NCBI GenBank assembly: GCA_012728855.1
Contig: JAAYEH010000059.1
Span: 22,092-86,091 of the forward strand
From: Rhodopirellula sp.
GTDB taxonomy: Bacteria > Planctomycetota > Planctomycetia > Pirellulales > Thermoguttaceae
Direction of reading: 5' to 3'
DNA length: 64,000 bases
Shown here: piece by piece, positions 1 to 9,778 of the stretch
Position numbering within the stretch: the stretch's first letter is position 1
Layout: every line of letters begins with the position of its first letter
Translations under genes and position numbers: made by a program
Notes under the pieces: generated by a model
Told to the model about the DNA's origin: nothing
The model's database searches: none
What the model saw: the letters and a program-made list of their open reading frames with translations, nothing else

Positions 1-913
1 TCTCTTCCGCCGAAAGATTCATCGGCTGGACTCCGAGATAGCCGTATTCCACTTCCCTCCCTTGACTGAGTTGCTGGACAACGCGGCGGAAGGTGTCGTC
101 GACGGGATACGCATAGCCGGCGGCCTGTTCGTAACCGGCCGTCGCCGCCAGCGCGGTGGTGAGGCCGACCATGCGGCCGTCGAGATTCAGCAACGGCCCG
201 CCGCTGGTGCCCAAGTTGAGCTTGGCATCCGTCTGAATCAACGTGCCGAAATGGTGCAGCGTCGCCTTGCCCGTTGGCTCCGTGCCCGCCGGAGCAAGCG
301 GAGCCTTTCTCGCCAAATTGGAAACAACTCCCCAGCTCGCACTGGGCTGGCCATCGCGAGCGATGCCGTAGGGATTGCCCAGCGCGATCACCATGTGTCC
401 CTTTTTCAAATCGGCGGCATCGCCGAGCACAATCGGGACAAGGTCGACCGCATCGATCGCCAATACCGCAAGATCGCTGCGTGAATCCGCCCCTTTGATC
501 CAGGCTCGATAAACCTTTCGGTCGTGCGTGGTGATAAAGTACTCGCTCTGCGCACCCAAAACATGGTAGGCCGTGAGGATCAGTCCCTGGCGATCGATCA
601 CCACACCCGTGCCAAACTCGTTGGGAATGAAATCCGGGTCGGTGGGCGCGGGCGAAGGCGCAGGAAACGTCCGCCGACCAAAAGCATCGGGGCGAAGCTC
701 GAACTGAAAGCTCTCACCCGGGAGTTCCTTTCGCACACTCGCTACCGCAACCACCGACTTCTCCGCCTTGGCGATCGCATCAACCAGAACCTGCTCGACC
801 GCCCGGGCCAGTTCCAACGACGAAGGGGCCTTTGAGGGATTCTGCGCACCGAGCGGCTGGACCAACGTGCAAAGCACGGCCGTGAGGATTACCGGAAGCT
901 GAAAACGGCGCAT
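1..913 (-). CDS. HtrA/DegP-type trypsin-like serine protease, C-terminus beyond the window edge
   Basis: The frame opens at an ATG at 913 with a Sec-type signal peptide (MRRFQLPVILTAVLCTL, then a Gly-Ala cleavage region) and stays open to the left end of the window. The chymotrypsin-fold triad is visible: His in LTAYHV, Asp in SDLAVLA, and Ser in GTSGGPLLN. The last readable residues (YGYLGVQPM) look like the start of a PDZ domain. The family comprises exported proteases that handle misfolded envelope proteins. Between the domains lies a longer loop than in the HtrA at 34786-35976, so the two are paralogues rather than duplicates. The number of PDZ domains cannot be told from this window. Confidence 0.88.
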   Translation of the reverse strand, partial: MRRFQLPVILTAVLCTLVQPLGAQNPSKAPSSLELARAVEQVLVDAIAKAEKSVVAVASVRKELPGESFQFELRPDAFGRRTFPAPSPAPTDPDFIPNEFGTGVVIDRQGLILTAYHVLGAQSEYFITTHDRKVYRAWIKGADSRSDLAVLAIDAVDLVPIVLGDAADLKKGHMVIALGNPYGIARDGQPSASWGVVSNLARKAPLAPAGTEPTGKATLHHFGTLIQTDAKLNLGTSGGPLLNLDGRMVGLTTALAATAGYEQAAGYAYPVDDTFRRVVQQLSQGREVEYGYLGVQPMNLSAEE

Positions 914-949
914 CAGCAGAGTAGCCACAGAAGCCTCAAAACCTGACAC

Positions 950-1035
950 GGTTCAAAAACGGGGACAGGCGACTCGCCTGAGCGAGTTCTGTTCATGTTT
1001 GCGGAAGCCCGGCTCGGAGCCAGTCCTCATTTCTG
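950..1035. repeat. degenerate GGGGACAGGC / GAGCCAGTCC intergenic repeat (family D)
   Basis: GGGGACAGGC near 963 and GAGCCAGTCC near 1016 are the two ends of an imperfect palindrome. Related and better-preserved copies are at 24744-24843 and 49899-49969. It fills most of the gap between the protease and the recA stop codon. The copy is degraded and the family assignment is by eye. Confidence 0.35.
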
Positions 1036-1079
1036 TTCGTATCGATGTGATCACGGTCATTATAACGGGGGAGACAACG

Positions 1080-2183
1080 CTAGGAATCGGCGTCGACTTC
1101 TTCGGCCGCTTCCGCCGATGGACCGGCGACAAACCCTCCCGCAGCGAGCACCTTCTCTTTGAGTTCTTCGGTCAACGCAGGATTTTCCTTGAGGTACTGG
1201 CGGACTTTTTCCCGTCCCTGCCCAAGTTGAGTCTCCCCATAACGGAACCATGCGCCGACGCGGGTGACCACCTTGCTGTTCATGGCGAGATCGAGCACAT
1301 CCCCCTCGTAGCTGATTCCATTGGAGTGGAGCATGTCAAACTCAGCCACCCTGAACGGAGGAGCGACCTTATTCTTGACCACCTTGGCTTTGACGCGTTG
1401 ACCGACGACCTCTTCACCGTCCTTGATCTGGCCGATGCGGCGGACGTCGATACGGCAAGAGGAGTAGAACTTCAGCGCACGGCCGCCGGGGGTAGTCTCA
1501 GGACTCCCGAACATCACGCCAATCTTCTCCCGGATCTGGTTGATGAAGATGACGGAGGTCTTGCTCTTGGCGATCGCACCGGTAAGTTTGCGGAGCGATT
1601 GACTCATCAGCCGCGCTTGAAGTCCGACGTGCGTATCGCCGATCTCACCGTCCAATTCCTTCTGCGGGACCAATGCGGCGACGGAGTCGATGACGATCAC
1701 GTCCACGGCATTCGACTTGATCAACATCTCCGAGATGTGCATCGCCTCTTCGCCGCTGGAGGGCTGGCTGACCAGTAAGGTCTCCAGTTCGACTCCCAGC
1801 TTTTTTCCCCAACTCGGGTCGAAAGCGTGTTCCGCGTCGATCAAGGCGGCGATGCCGCCTTGTCGCTGCGCCTGGGCGATCACGTGCAGTGCCAGAGTGG
1901 TCTTCCCACTCGATTCCGGGCCGAAGATTTCGATGACGCGTCCTTTGGGAATTCCCTGCCCGCCCAGAGCAATGTCGAGCGAAAGACTGCCGGTCGGGAT
2001 CCCTGCGATCGGTCCGGTATGCCCGGCACCGAGAGGCATGATTGCCCCTTCGCCGAACTGCTTCTCGATCTGAGCGACCGTGATTTTCAGTGCCGGGTGG
2101 GAGTCGAGCATGGCGGCGGCGCCATCCGACTTGCCTGTCCCTTTCGACGACGCTTTGTCTCGTTGGACTACTTTTTTGGCCAT
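1080..2183 (-). CDS. recA: recombinase RecA
   Basis: Full-length RecA of 367 residues: ATP-dependent strand exchange in recombinational repair, and the usual co-protease for LexA. Walker [10 protein letters not shown] is at residues 88-96. The usual core follows, with [10 protein letters not shown] (Walker B region), the loop-2 region [10 protein letters not shown], and a short acidic C-terminus. The first 30 or so residues are a Lys/Ser-rich extension before the conserved core. No intein or frameshift is seen. A sigma-70-like promoter lies 54 bases upstream. I could not find a convincing LexA operator, so SOS control is not shown by the sequence. Confidence 0.98.
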   Translation of the reverse strand: MAKKVVQRDKASSKGTGKSDGAAAMLDSHPALKITVAQIEKQFGEGAIMPLGAGHTGPIAGIPTGSLSLDIALGGQGIPKGRVIEIFGPESSGKTTLALHVIAQAQRQGGIAALIDAEHAFDPSWGKKLGVELETLLVSQPSSGEEAMHISEMLIKSNAVDVIVIDSVAALVPQKELDGEIGDTHVGLQARLMSQSLRKLTGAIAKSKTSVIFINQIREKIGVMFGSPETTPGGRALKFYSSCRIDVRRIGQIKDGEEVVGQRVKAKVVKNKVAPPFRVAEFDMLHSNGISYEGDVLDLAMNSKVVTRVGAWFRYGETQLGQGREKVRQYLKENPALTEELKEKVLAAGGFVAGPSAEAAEEVDADS

Positions 2184-2505
2184 CGTTTCCTTGGACCTTG
2201 TTTTGGAGGAACGGTTCAGGGGATTCTACGACCTAGAATATACACCTGTTCACTATTTGCTTCAAGAGGCATTTCTCCCACCGCTTGGGACATGCGGGTT
2301 CGTAGTCTTGTGCGCCGGATTTTACCACAGGTTTCCCGGCTTGCCGAGGGGGGGGTAGGCAAGAGATGAGGAGGGAAGGTTCCAGGAGTACGTCAGCTTT
2401 CTAGCCCAACTCTGTGTTCCAGTCCGCTCGATCGTCAGGCCGGAAAGCCTGACGCACGCCTCGCAACCACCTTGCCCGTGGGGGGGTGATATGCGTCCGC
2501 CGAAG
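2184..2505. other. intergenic region between recA and thpR: recA promoter and a small palindrome
   Basis: This 322-base gap holds the recA promoter (2237-2265) and an 8-bp-stem hairpin at 2433-2454 (CGTCAGGC, six-base loop, GCCTGACG). A related longer repeat is at 49801-49859 (family E). No credible gene is seen. Confidence 0.6.
2237..2265 (-). promoter_or_regulatory. sigma-70-type promoter of recA
   Basis: On the minus strand TTGAAG (2265-2260) and TATATT (2242-2237) are separated by exactly 17 bases, close to the TTGACA/TATAAT consensus. Predicted initiation near 2230 leaves a leader of about 45 bases before the recA ATG at 2183. Confidence 0.7.
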
Positions 2506-3102
2506 TTAACTGAAACCCCGGTCGAGTTCGTTTGCCAGTGGGGCGCGGGCCAGGACATCGTAAACGGGGCCGGAGGAGTTCAACGTACTGGAGAAGACCG
2601 TGACCTCATCGATAAGGATCGAGCCGACGGAGATCTCGGCGTTTGCGATGAGAAGGTCCGCAAGACCTTCCCCTGCACGGCCACCGTGGCGGATGCGTCC
2701 GATGGTGAGATGAGGCTTCAATCGCCGGCCTTCGCGACGAAATCCCAGTTTCTGGAGTTTCTTCTCCAACGCCTTGGCCAGATCAACCATTTCTCGCTCG
2801 CCCTCGCCTGCACCAAGCCAGATCGTCCGCGGACGTTTGGCGGTGGGAAAGGCTCCCGCGCCGCGAAGTTCAAAGAAAAAGCGAGGCGTGTCCGCGACGG
2901 CGCGCGTAACGGTTTCGCAGACGCGGTGGATTTCCGTCGCTTCGACATCGCCGAGAAACTTCAAGGTGAGGTGCAGATTCTCCGGCTCAACCCACTTCAC
3001 GTCGCCCGGCGCCGTCTGGAACATTCGGATGATCTCGGTCGATCGCCGGCGGACGGCTGGATTGATCTTGACGCCAACGAAGGTGCGAATTGTCTGCTTC
3101 AT
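2506..3102 (-). CDS. thpR: RNA 2',3'-cyclic phosphodiesterase (2H/LigT family)
   Basis: A 198-residue 2H phosphoesterase. The two catalytic HxTx motifs are HLTLKFLG (His44) and HLTIGRIR (His131), at the spacing expected for ThpR. The family opens 2',3'-cyclic phosphates at RNA ends and was first described as a 2'-5' RNA ligase. The ATG lies three bases after the stop of the PfkB kinase gene, so the two are very probably co-transcribed and perhaps translationally coupled. Length is normal. Confidence 0.92.
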   Translation of the reverse strand: MKQTIRTFVGVKINPAVRRRSTEIIRMFQTAPGDVKWVEPENLHLTLKFLGDVEATEIHRVCETVTRAVADTPRFFFELRGAGAFPTAKRPRTIWLGAGEGEREMVDLAKALEKKLQKLGFRREGRRLKPHLTIGRIRHGGRAGEGLADLLIANAEISVGSILIDEVTVFSSTLNSSGPVYDVLARAPLANELDRGFS

Positions 3103-3105
3103 GGA

Positions 3106-4008
3106 CTAGAAGGTCAGCATTTTGCGGTATTCTTCCATCCGCACGCTAAGATCTTCGCGGCGAATTTTCTTCAGCCGCTCAAGACTGAAGTCCTCCACGG
3201 TGAAACTGGCCACCAAAATACCGTACGCCATCGCCTCTTTGAGGGTTTTTGGCTCGAAATCTCCCCGCTCTGCGAGGTATCCCATCATACCGCCTGCAAA
3301 GGAGTCTCCCGCGCCAGTCGGGTCGATGACCTCAGCGGTCGGGTAGGCCGGCAGCACGTACGTTTCGTGCCGGCTGAAGAACATGGCCCCGTGCTCCCCT
3401 TTCTTGATAACGACGAATTTCGGTCCCATCTCGCGGACGCGGTTGCCTGCCCGGACGAGATTGTTCTCCCCGGTAAGCATCTTCGCTTCACTGTCATTGA
3501 GCACGAGGCCATCGATCCGCTGGAGCAGTGCCGACAATTCGTCGCGCTCGGTGCGAATCCACAAATCCATCGTATCGGCCACCGCGAGCGTTGCGCCCGG
3601 GCACTGGTCGAGAACTTTCAGTTGCAGCTTCGTGGACCCGTTGGCCAGGAAGAGGAAGCGACATCGCTTGAAGGCATCGGGCAGCACGGGGTTGAACTGC
3701 CCCATGGCGTTGAGTTGGACGTCGATGGTCTCGCGATCGTTCATGTTGTCGAGATATCGGCCTCGCCAACGAAAGGTTTTGGTTCCGGCGAGAACTTCCA
3801 GCCCGGCCGTATCGATGTTTCGCGACTGGAGCAGAGCGGTGTGCTCGGCGGGCCAGTCTTCGCCGACGACACCCACCAGTCGGACGGGGGTGAAATAGCT
3901 GGCAGCATAGGCAAAATAGACAGCCGACCCGCCCAGTACATTCTCACGGGTGTCGTGGGGGGTTTCGATAGTGTCCAGAGCAACCGATCCGGCGACCAAC
4001 AACGGCAT
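3106..4008 (-). CDS. PfkB-family carbohydrate/nucleoside kinase
   Basis: About 300 residues with the ribokinase fold. The C-terminal signature DPTGAGDSFAGGMMG carries the anion hole and the catalytic Asp; the N-terminal GGSAVYFAYAAS is the substrate-side Gly-rich region. I chose the ATG at 4008 because AAGGA sits 8 bases upstream; an alternative start nine codons earlier is possible. The family phosphorylates ribose, fructose, adenosine or related substrates, and the substrate here cannot be told. In such genes an adenosine-kinase-like role is common. It is transcribed with thpR directly downstream. Confidence 0.9.
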   Translation of the reverse strand: MPLLVAGSVALDTIETPHDTRENVLGGSAVYFAYAASYFTPVRLVGVVGEDWPAEHTALLQSRNIDTAGLEVLAGTKTFRWRGRYLDNMNDRETIDVQLNAMGQFNPVLPDAFKRCRFLFLANGSTKLQLKVLDQCPGATLAVADTMDLWIRTERDELSALLQRIDGLVLNDSEAKMLTGENNLVRAGNRVREMGPKFVVIKKGEHGAMFFSRHETYVLPAYPTAEVIDPTGAGDSFAGGMMGYLAERGDFEPKTLKEAMAYGILVASFTVEDFSLERLKKIRREDLSVRMEEYRKMLTF

Positions 4009-4373
4009 AGCGATGTCCTTCTTTTCGCGCGACAAGCCCGTACGCGGGCCTTGGCGGCCCCTGCCCGGTCGCTATTATCGGCCATTGTCGAAGCGGAACA
4101 AGGGGGCGAAGGCTGTTGTTCCGTCGCAGCGGGCCGATGTGCTATAATGCCAGACGGCGTAGGGCAGAAGCCTGATAGACCTTGGCGCTCATTGGTTTCC
4201 GCGGTCTTCGCTTTATCCGGAGCCCTACGGTGATCCCCCACGGATTTGGTCAGGACCACGGTGGACTGTTTCCGTGCGATGCATCGCGGGATTTGCTCGA
4301 GTCATGGCGTGCCGGCCATCGCTTGGCGTGGGTAACTTCGAGGCCCGGCACATCCGCAAACCGAGGAGCATTG
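4009..4373. other. divergent intergenic region between the pfkB-type gene and the small basic protein
   Basis: This 365-base stretch separates the leftward kinase operon from the rightward small gene. It carries an extended -10 (see 4140-4148). No open frame in it has recognisable protein character. Confidence 0.5.
4140..4148 (+). promoter_or_regulatory. extended -10 promoter element (TGCTATAAT)
   Basis: TGC directly followed by a perfect TATAAT reads toward the small gene at 4374. No good -35 is present, as allowed for extended -10 promoters. The 5' leader would be long (about 215 bases). Confidence 0.4.
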
Positions 4374-4559
4374 ATGGCTCGTGACCAGAACACCTTCGCG
4401 AAGCGACAGCGAGAGTTCCTGAAGAAGCAGAAAGCGGCGGATAAGCGAGTGCGACGGCAAGAGAAGAAGGACCAACCCGACGAGAGCCCCACCACGGCTC
4501 AGGGACACACGGCTGAGGTACACAGAATGGATTCCGATGACCGCCCTGTTACCGAGTGA
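4374..4559 (+). CDS. small highly charged Lys/Arg/Gln-rich protein
   Basis: A 61-residue protein beginning MARDQNTFAKRQREF and continuing with a Lys/Arg-rich segment (LKKQKAADKRVRRQEKKDQ), probably one helix, then an acidic/Thr-rich tail. Similar short proteins of the type FxKRxREFxKKxK occur in many bacteria without an assigned function; nucleic-acid binding is plausible from charge only. AGGAG lies 7 bases before the ATG at 4374 and decides the start. The gene converges on holB. It may be a real conserved small protein, but I cannot name a function. Confidence 0.65.
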   Translation: MARDQNTFAKRQREFLKKQKAADKRVRRQEKKDQPDESPTTAQGHTAEVHRMDSDDRPVTE

Positions 4560-4701
4560 ATCCGAGCTATTTCGTTCTCCGGCAACGGAGCCGCTCCGAG
4601 GTTTTCCAGCCGTGTGTAACGCCACGCGTTTTCCACGACGGAGCGGGAACTCGGATAAAGGCTCAAACGGTGGCTGAAAACAAGCCGGAAATGCCGGCGG
4701 C

Positions 4702-5772
4702 CTAACGCAACGGCGCGTGGCCCAGGAGCCGAGTTTTCACCACGTCGTCGATCCAACACTCCAGCAGTGTCGGCTGGTAGGCGTTGCGTTCCAACTCGTC
4801 GATGGCCGAGATCGACCGATCAAGGCAGGCCGCGGCGGCCGCGTCATCCGTGGGCCAGTGCTGCAGCGCCCGGCGGACTCGGCCTTCCAGTTCCGTGTCG
4901 TCCATTCCCGCGGCCCCACTGAGGCCGCGGATCAGGTAGCGGTAGAACTCCGCAGCGAACTCGAAGACCTGCCGCATTCGGGCGCGCCGTCGAGCTGCTT
5001 CGCTCCCGGCCTCGGAAACAAAAGCGGAGACGGCTTCCGCCAGCGACACCCCGTCCAACCCTGGCTCGGACAGTCGCTCCTGTAGCATCAAGCGGAATTG
5101 CCATAGTTCGTCACCGGTCAGTTCCAGGGCTCGTTCCAGGCTGCCGCCGCTGTGGCTCGCCAGCCGCCGAGCTTCCTCCGGGCTTTCCACCAAGTTTTGC
5201 GACAACAGCAGTTCGGCAACGAGTTCGGACGGCAGTGCCCGAAAGCGAACGACCTGGCACCGTGACCGGATCGTGGGCAATTGCTTGGCGGGACTCGTCC
5301 CGATGAGGATGAGCACGGACCGCGGCGGCGGCTCTTCCAGGGTCTTCAGCAGGCTGTTGGCCCCTTCGGCGTTTAAGTAGTCGGCGTCGTCGAGGATCGC
5401 CACCTTCCTGCCGCCCATAAACGGTTTCATGGCGATGGCGTGGCATAACCCTTGCCGACCCCGATGGTCCTTGTCGCCGATAAGAAGCTCCAACGGCAAG
5501 AACGACTTGTCTTTGGGGCGGTCTACCATTACAAGGTCCGGGTGAGTGTCCGCCGCCACCTGCACGCACGAGGAGCACTGCCCGCAAGGATCCAAATCCG
5601 CTGCCGGCCGCCGCCGACACAGCAGCGCTTGGGCAAGCCGTGCCGCGAACGTCCGCTTGCCGATTCCAGCCGGCCCGACAAACAGAAAACTGCTCGCCAG
5701 CCGCTGCCGCGCAAGTGCGAGCCGGAATTGCTCCACCACGTCATCATGGCCCAAAATGCCCTGCCAACTCAT
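4702..5772 (-). CDS. holB: DNA polymerase III subunit delta' (clamp-loader)
   Basis: 356 residues. The clamp-loader AAA+ core starts with a P-loop (GPAGIGKRTFA) and a four-Cys zinc module (CRRR, CGQCSSC). It continues with the DDADYLN / NSLLKTLEEPP region and the SRC motif (TIRSRCQVV). The C-terminal collar domain completes the chain. The protein is part of the complex that loads the beta clamp in replication. Its ATG overlaps the tmk stop codon as ATGA, a widespread tmk-holB arrangement that implies translational coupling. Confidence 0.93.
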   Translation of the reverse strand: MSWQGILGHDDVVEQFRLALARQRLASSFLFVGPAGIGKRTFAARLAQALLCRRRPAADLDPCGQCSSCVQVAADTHPDLVMVDRPKDKSFLPLELLIGDKDHRGRQGLCHAIAMKPFMGGRKVAILDDADYLNAEGANSLLKTLEEPPPRSVLILIGTSPAKQLPTIRSRCQVVRFRALPSELVAELLLSQNLVESPEEARRLASHSGGSLERALELTGDELWQFRLMLQERLSEPGLDGVSLAEAVSAFVSEAGSEAARRRARMRQVFEFAAEFYRYLIRGLSGAAGMDDTELEGRVRRALQHWPTDDAAAAACLDRSISAIDELERNAYQPTLLECWIDDVVKTRLLGHAPLR

Positions 5773-6392
5773 GGTGACTCCCCGGACGAAGAAAGCGATC
5801 GCTCGACCGCTGCACGGAGATCCGCCTGCACTACGTCGATAGGACGATCGGCATCGATCACAACAACCTGCTCCGGTCGACGACGGGCTTCCTTCAAGAA
5901 GCCGTCCCGCACCTGGACGTGGAATCCGGCTCCCTGCTGCTCCATTCGGTCCAGCGGACGCTGCAATCGCGCGGTGGCCGCTTCGGTCGGCATGTCAAGC
6001 ACCATTGTCAAGTCAGGCAGAACCCCCCCGGTCGCGATCCGACCCACCTCCCAAAGTTCCTCCGCCGCCAGCCCACCGGCATGTCCCTGATAGACGACGT
6101 TGGCCAGGAGGAAGCGGTCGCAAACCACCGTTTCCCCCCTCGCCAGCGCCGGTCGGATTACCTCCTCGACCAGTTGGGCTCTGGAGGCCATGTAGAGGAG
6201 CATCTCGCTTCGGCGGGTAATCGCCAGATCGTGGCGATGGAGCACCAAATCGCGGATTGCCTCGCCCAAGCGTGTGCTGCCGGGATCGCGGCACGTCACG
6301 ACCGGCTGACCCCGGTCACGAAGCCACTGCGACAGCAGGCTGATCTGCGTGCTCTTGCCGGTGCCGTCGCCGCCATCGATGGTAAAGAACAT
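5769..6392 (-). CDS. tmk: thymidylate kinase
   Basis: Phosphorylates dTMP to dTDP in DNA-precursor synthesis. The P-loop is GGDGTGKST close to the N-terminus. DPGSTRLGEAIRDLVL carries the substrate-binding Asp/Arg pattern, and the DRF motif (VCDRFLLANVVYQG) is followed by a C-terminal LID region. I placed the start at the ATG at 6392, which gives 207 residues and the usual short N-terminus. A start at 6428 would add 12 residues and cannot be excluded, since neither has a strong ribosome binding site. It overlaps holB by 4 bases. Confidence 0.94.
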   Translation of the reverse strand: MFFTIDGGDGTGKSTQISLLSQWLRDRGQPVVTCRDPGSTRLGEAIRDLVLHRHDLAITRRSEMLLYMASRAQLVEEVIRPALARGETVVCDRFLLANVVYQGHAGGLAAEELWEVGRIATGGVLPDLTMVLDMPTEAATARLQRPLDRMEQQGAGFHVQVRDGFLKEARRRPEQVVVIDADRPIDVVQADLRAAVERSLSSSGESP

Positions 6393-6499
6393 TCTGCCGG
6401 TCCGCAGGAGTAAAGAAGCAAGACCCATATTGTAGGAGTCTTCCCGCCTGCGACGAAAGGCCCTCCAGGAACAAAAAGCAATTACGCCAGAGGAGACAG

Positions 6500-6532
6500 A
6501 GCAGCCCCGCTGCTGCGAGCAGCCGGGCTGCT
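6500..6532. repeat. family A palindrome (AGCAGCCCGGCTGCT type)
   Basis: Two 15-base arms (6500-6514 and 6518-6532) around a 3-base loop; 14 of 15 positions pair. It sits just beyond the stop codon of glgB, between glgB and tmk. Related copies are at 9668-9738, 12362-12429, 17394-17466, 18712-18743 and 48458-48491. Confidence 0.75.
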
Positions 6533-6557
6533 GGAGTTTCTGCGATCCTGGCGAGCC

Positions 6558-8777
6558 TTACCGTTGCGGTTTGAGCACCACCGTGGCCAGCGGGGGCAGG
6601 TCGATCCGCAGCGATGCCGGCCGTCCATGGCTTGACAGTTGCTCGGCCTTTACGCCCGGACCGTTGCCGATGTTGCTGCCGCCGTAATAGCTCGAGTCGC
6701 TGTTGAAAATCTCCTCGTACCAGCAGTCGTCGGGAACGCCTAGTCGATGCTGCAACCGCGGCACCGGCGTGAAATTCTCGCATACCACGAGGTAGTCCCG
6801 CGGATCCTTGGCGTATCGCAGATAGCTCAGCGTGCTCTCCTCGTGGTTGTGGCAATCGAGCCACTGGAAGCCCGCTCCCTCGAAGTCGAGCTCATAAAGC
6901 GCCTTCTCTTTGCGGTACAGGCGGTTCAGATCGGCGACGCACTTGCGTAAACCGATGTGGGAATCCCATTGCAGCAGATCCCACTGCAAACTGCGATCGA
7001 AGTCCCACTCATTCCACTGGCCCCACTCACAGCCCATGAACAGAAGCTTTTTGCCGGGGTGGGTCCACATATAGCTGTAGAGCAGACGGAGGTTCGCGAA
7101 CTTCTGCCACAAATCGCCAGGGGCCTTGTCCAGCAACGAGCCCTTGCCATGCACGACTTCGTCGTGCGAAAGCGGCAGGACGAAGTTCTCGTGGAAGGCG
7201 TAGATTAAGCTGAAGGTCAGTTCGTCGTGATGGTACTTGCGGTGGATCGGGCTCTTCTGTACGTAGCGGAGGGTGTCGTTCATCCAGCCCATATTCCACT
7301 TCAGACTGAAGCCGAGGCCGCCCAGGTACGTCGGCCGCGAGACGCCGGGCCACGCGGTCGACTCCTCGGCGATCGTCAGCACGCCCGGATACTGAAGATG
7401 CGCCTGCTCGTTCAATTGTTTCAGAAAACCGATGGCAGCCAGGTTCTCACGGCCGCCGAATTCATTGGGGAGCCAGTCGCCGTCTTCGCGGCTGTAGTCC
7501 AGGTAGAGCATCGACGCAACCGCATCGACCCGGATACCGTCGATATGGTACTTGTCCATCCAGAACAGCGCGTTGGAAATCAGGAAATTGCGAACCTCGT
7601 GACGGCCGTAGTTGAAGATTTGCGTACCCCAATCGCGATGCTCCCCCTGGCGCGGATCGGCGTGCTCGTACAACGCGCTGCCGTCGAAGCGGCGCAGCCC
7701 ATGACCGTCGCGGGGGAAGTGCGCAGGCACCCAATCGAGTACCACGCCGATGTCGTTCTGGTGGCAGAGATCGACGAAGTACATGAAATCTTCGGGCGAG
7801 CCGTAACGCGAGGTGACCGCATAGTAGCCCACGATCTGGTAGCCCCAACTCGCCGAAAGGGGATGCTCCGCGATCGGCAGCAACTCGATATGCGTGTAGC
7901 CCATCTCCTTGACGTAGTCGACCAACTGGTGGGCCAACTCGCGGTAGCTGAGCCAACGCCCGGGATCGTCGCCCGGCCTCCGCCAGCTTCCCAAGTGGAC
8001 TTCGTAGAATGAGAGCGGTTGATGGAGCCAGTCCGTGTTGGGGCGGCGGGCCATCCACTCCCGGTCGTGCCATGTATGTCGGTTGAGATCGACGACTCTC
8101 GACGCGGTGCGCGGGGGCACCTCGGCGGCGAATCCAAACGGATCCGACTTTTCCATCACATGGTCGAAGTGCCGGATTTGATACTTGTAATGCGTGCCGT
8201 CGCTCAGTCCGGGAATAAACAGCTCCCAGAATCCACTGGGGATGTGCTTGCGCATCGGATGGCGACGGCCATCCCAGGCGTTGAAGTCGCCGACAATGCC
8301 GACACTCGTCGCGTTGGGCGCCCAGACGGCGAAGTTCACTCCCTCAACTCCGTCAATGGTACGAACTTGGGCCCCCAGCTTGTTGTAACACTGCCAATGT
8401 CGCCCCTCGTTCAACAAGTGCAGATCGTAATCGGTCAAAAGGTGCGGAAACGAGTAAGGATCATGCATGACTTCTCTCTTGCCCCCCTCTTCAGACACCT
8501 GCAACAAGTAACGCGGCTTTTCGTCGGCGGCGCCAACCGGGCAAATGGCCTCGAAAAGACCCGCCGGGTGAATACGTCGCATCGGCCGCATGGGCTGTTG
8601 GTGCATCGGATCGACGACCCAAGCCTGGGAGGAATGCGGCAGAAACGCTCGCACGGCCAACGCCCGCCGCTCGCCGTCGCCAACTTCATGCGGGCCAAGC
8701 AGTTCAAAGGGGTTTTCGTGTCGTCCTTCAACCAGTTGCCAAACCTTGTCCAACTCCACCGTCGTACGCACCGCCAA
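6558..8777 (-). CDS. glgB: 1,4-alpha-glucan branching enzyme (GH13)
   Basis: A 739-residue glycogen branching enzyme with the N-terminal N1 and CBM48 modules ([19 protein letters not shown] near residue 150) and the GH13 barrel. Catalytic regions are visible: [15 protein letters not shown] holds the nucleophile Asp, TIAEEST the acid/base Glu, and [10 protein letters not shown] the third acid. The C-terminal beta domain follows. It makes alpha-1,6 branches in glycogen. The gene begins 25 bases after the RNase H-like gene, so the two probably share a transcript. No other glg gene is in the window. Confidence 0.97.
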   Translation of the reverse strand: MAVRTTVELDKVWQLVEGRHENPFELLGPHEVGDGERRALAVRAFLPHSSQAWVVDPMHQQPMRPMRRIHPAGLFEAICPVGAADEKPRYLLQVSEEGGKREVMHDPYSFPHLLTDYDLHLLNEGRHWQCYNKLGAQVRTIDGVEGVNFAVWAPNATSVGIVGDFNAWDGRRHPMRKHIPSGFWELFIPGLSDGTHYKYQIRHFDHVMEKSDPFGFAAEVPPRTASRVVDLNRHTWHDREWMARRPNTDWLHQPLSFYEVHLGSWRRPGDDPGRWLSYRELAHQLVDYVKEMGYTHIELLPIAEHPLSASWGYQIVGYYAVTSRYGSPEDFMYFVDLCHQNDIGVVLDWVPAHFPRDGHGLRRFDGSALYEHADPRQGEHRDWGTQIFNYGRHEVRNFLISNALFWMDKYHIDGIRVDAVASMLYLDYSREDGDWLPNEFGGRENLAAIGFLKQLNEQAHLQYPGVLTIAEESTAWPGVSRPTYLGGLGFSLKWNMGWMNDTLRYVQKSPIHRKYHHDELTFSLIYAFHENFVLPLSHDEVVHGKGSLLDKAPGDLWQKFANLRLLYSYMWTHPGKKLLFMGCEWGQWNEWDFDRSLQWDLLQWDSHIGLRKCVADLNRLYRKEKALYELDFEGAGFQWLDCHNHEESTLSYLRYAKDPRDYLVVCENFTPVPRLQHRLGVPDDCWYEEIFNSDSSYYGGSNIGNGPGVKAEQLSSHGRPASLRIDLPPLATVVLKPQR

Positions 8778-8801
8778 CCTCCACTTCTCAAACGGATTAC
8801 T

Positions 8802-9407
8802 TTACCCAAAGCGCGGCGACGGTACCAGGGCCGATAAGCCGCTGCTGATCTGCCGCTTCCATCGGACCAGCCACCGATAGGACAATTGTCGCCATCCTCG
8901 GGATAAGCTGGACGACGAATCGCTTGTTTGCCGGGCCCCCGCTGGCTGAGGTGCCTCGTCGCCCGCAGCTCCGAACAACGCTCCCGCGGGAGGGGCGATC
9001 TGGTGCGGCGGGTCGAATCGCCAGTCGCGGACGCGACATTCTACATTGTGAAAAGCCAGCGTCCGGTCGATTCGTCGCCACAGATCGCGGTTCTTCACGG
9101 GAACCATCTGGCCGAAAAACTCCCAGCACCACTCGTTGCGGCGCCATTCGGCCAGACCGTGCCGTATTCCCTCTCGTACATAGGCGCTGGATGTCACCAA
9201 CGTCACGTGAGATGGCTGGTTGAGAGCCTCCAGACCACGGACCACCGCCAGCAGTTCCAACCGCTCGCCGTAGACTCCCGGTTCCAGTTCATCCGCCTCG
9301 ACTTGCTCGGTTGAGTCTGCCGAACAGAGAAGAAATCGCCAACGCCCGTTCTCGGGCCCGTCGACGGCGTCGGAATAAAGAATGTAACGGGGATTTGAAG
9401 CACTCAT
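8802..9407 (-). CDS. RNase H-fold protein, probably not catalytic
   Basis: About 201 residues with a type I RNase H fold at the N-terminus. LYSDAVDG matches the first strand and keeps the first acidic residue (Asp13). GERLELLAVVRGLEAL matches the Glu48 helix of E. coli RNase HI and keeps Glu51. The next motif, TDSxYV in active enzymes, reads TSSAYV, so the third carboxylate is Ser73. The last strand has WRFDPPHQ and no fourth Asp in the usual place. The C-terminal 60 residues are Ala/Pro- and then Ser/Arg-rich. The start at 9407 is used because upstream residues have no family character. The gene lies directly before glgB. Confidence 0.75.
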   Translation of the reverse strand: MSASNPRYILYSDAVDGPENGRWRFLLCSADSTEQVEADELEPGVYGERLELLAVVRGLEALNQPSHVTLVTSSAYVREGIRHGLAEWRRNEWCWEFFGQMVPVKNRDLWRRIDRTLAFHNVECRVRDWRFDPPHQIAPPAGALFGAAGDEAPQPAGARQTSDSSSSLSRGWRQLSYRWLVRWKRQISSGLSALVPSPRFG

Positions 9408-9778
9408 CGGGGCGCTCTCCAACAATCCTGTGGCTGAAGTCGGCAAAACTCGGAGAGCCGCTCACGACGACGGCTTCCCGCAGAAATGCCGGGAGCACTC
9501 CGTTGACAACCCGCGACCCGGGAGTCCGGCCCGGGCACTCTTAGTCATCGGCAGTCGCAACCCAGAGTCCCCAGTTTATCTTCCTTTTCTAAATACGGTC
9601 CGGACAATCCGTGGCCGGACAAGGAAGGCTGGTTGCACGGAGAGAATCATTACCCACCCTATTGCCGAGCAGCCCGGCTGCTGCCACTGGCCGAATCGTC
9701 GGTGCGACGCAAAACCAATGCAAAGCAGCTGGGCGGCTGGGGGTTTTTGCTCTTATGGCGGGTGGTTGATTATTTTCG
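9408..9778. other. intergenic region with a family A repeat
   Basis: This 371-base stretch lies between the AnmK-like gene and the RNase H-like gene. It contains the imperfect family A palindrome at 9668-9738 and no convincing gene. Confidence 0.5.
9668..9738. repeat. family A palindrome, degenerate right arm
   Basis: The left arm AGCAGCCCGGCTGCT (9668-9682) is intact. The right arm (9724-9738, AGCAGCTGGGCGGCT) carries two differences. The 41-base spacer resembles that of the copy at 17394-17466. Confidence 0.6.

Noticed and set aside
2200..2290. LexA operator upstream of recA
   Set aside because: Neither a CTGT-N8-ACAG nor a GAAC-N4-GTTC pattern is complete; only the promoter boxes are convincing.
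2491..4233. 580-codon plus-strand frame across thpR and the PfkB gene
   Set aside because: Both minus-strand genes have intact catalytic motifs; the long frame is their shadow.
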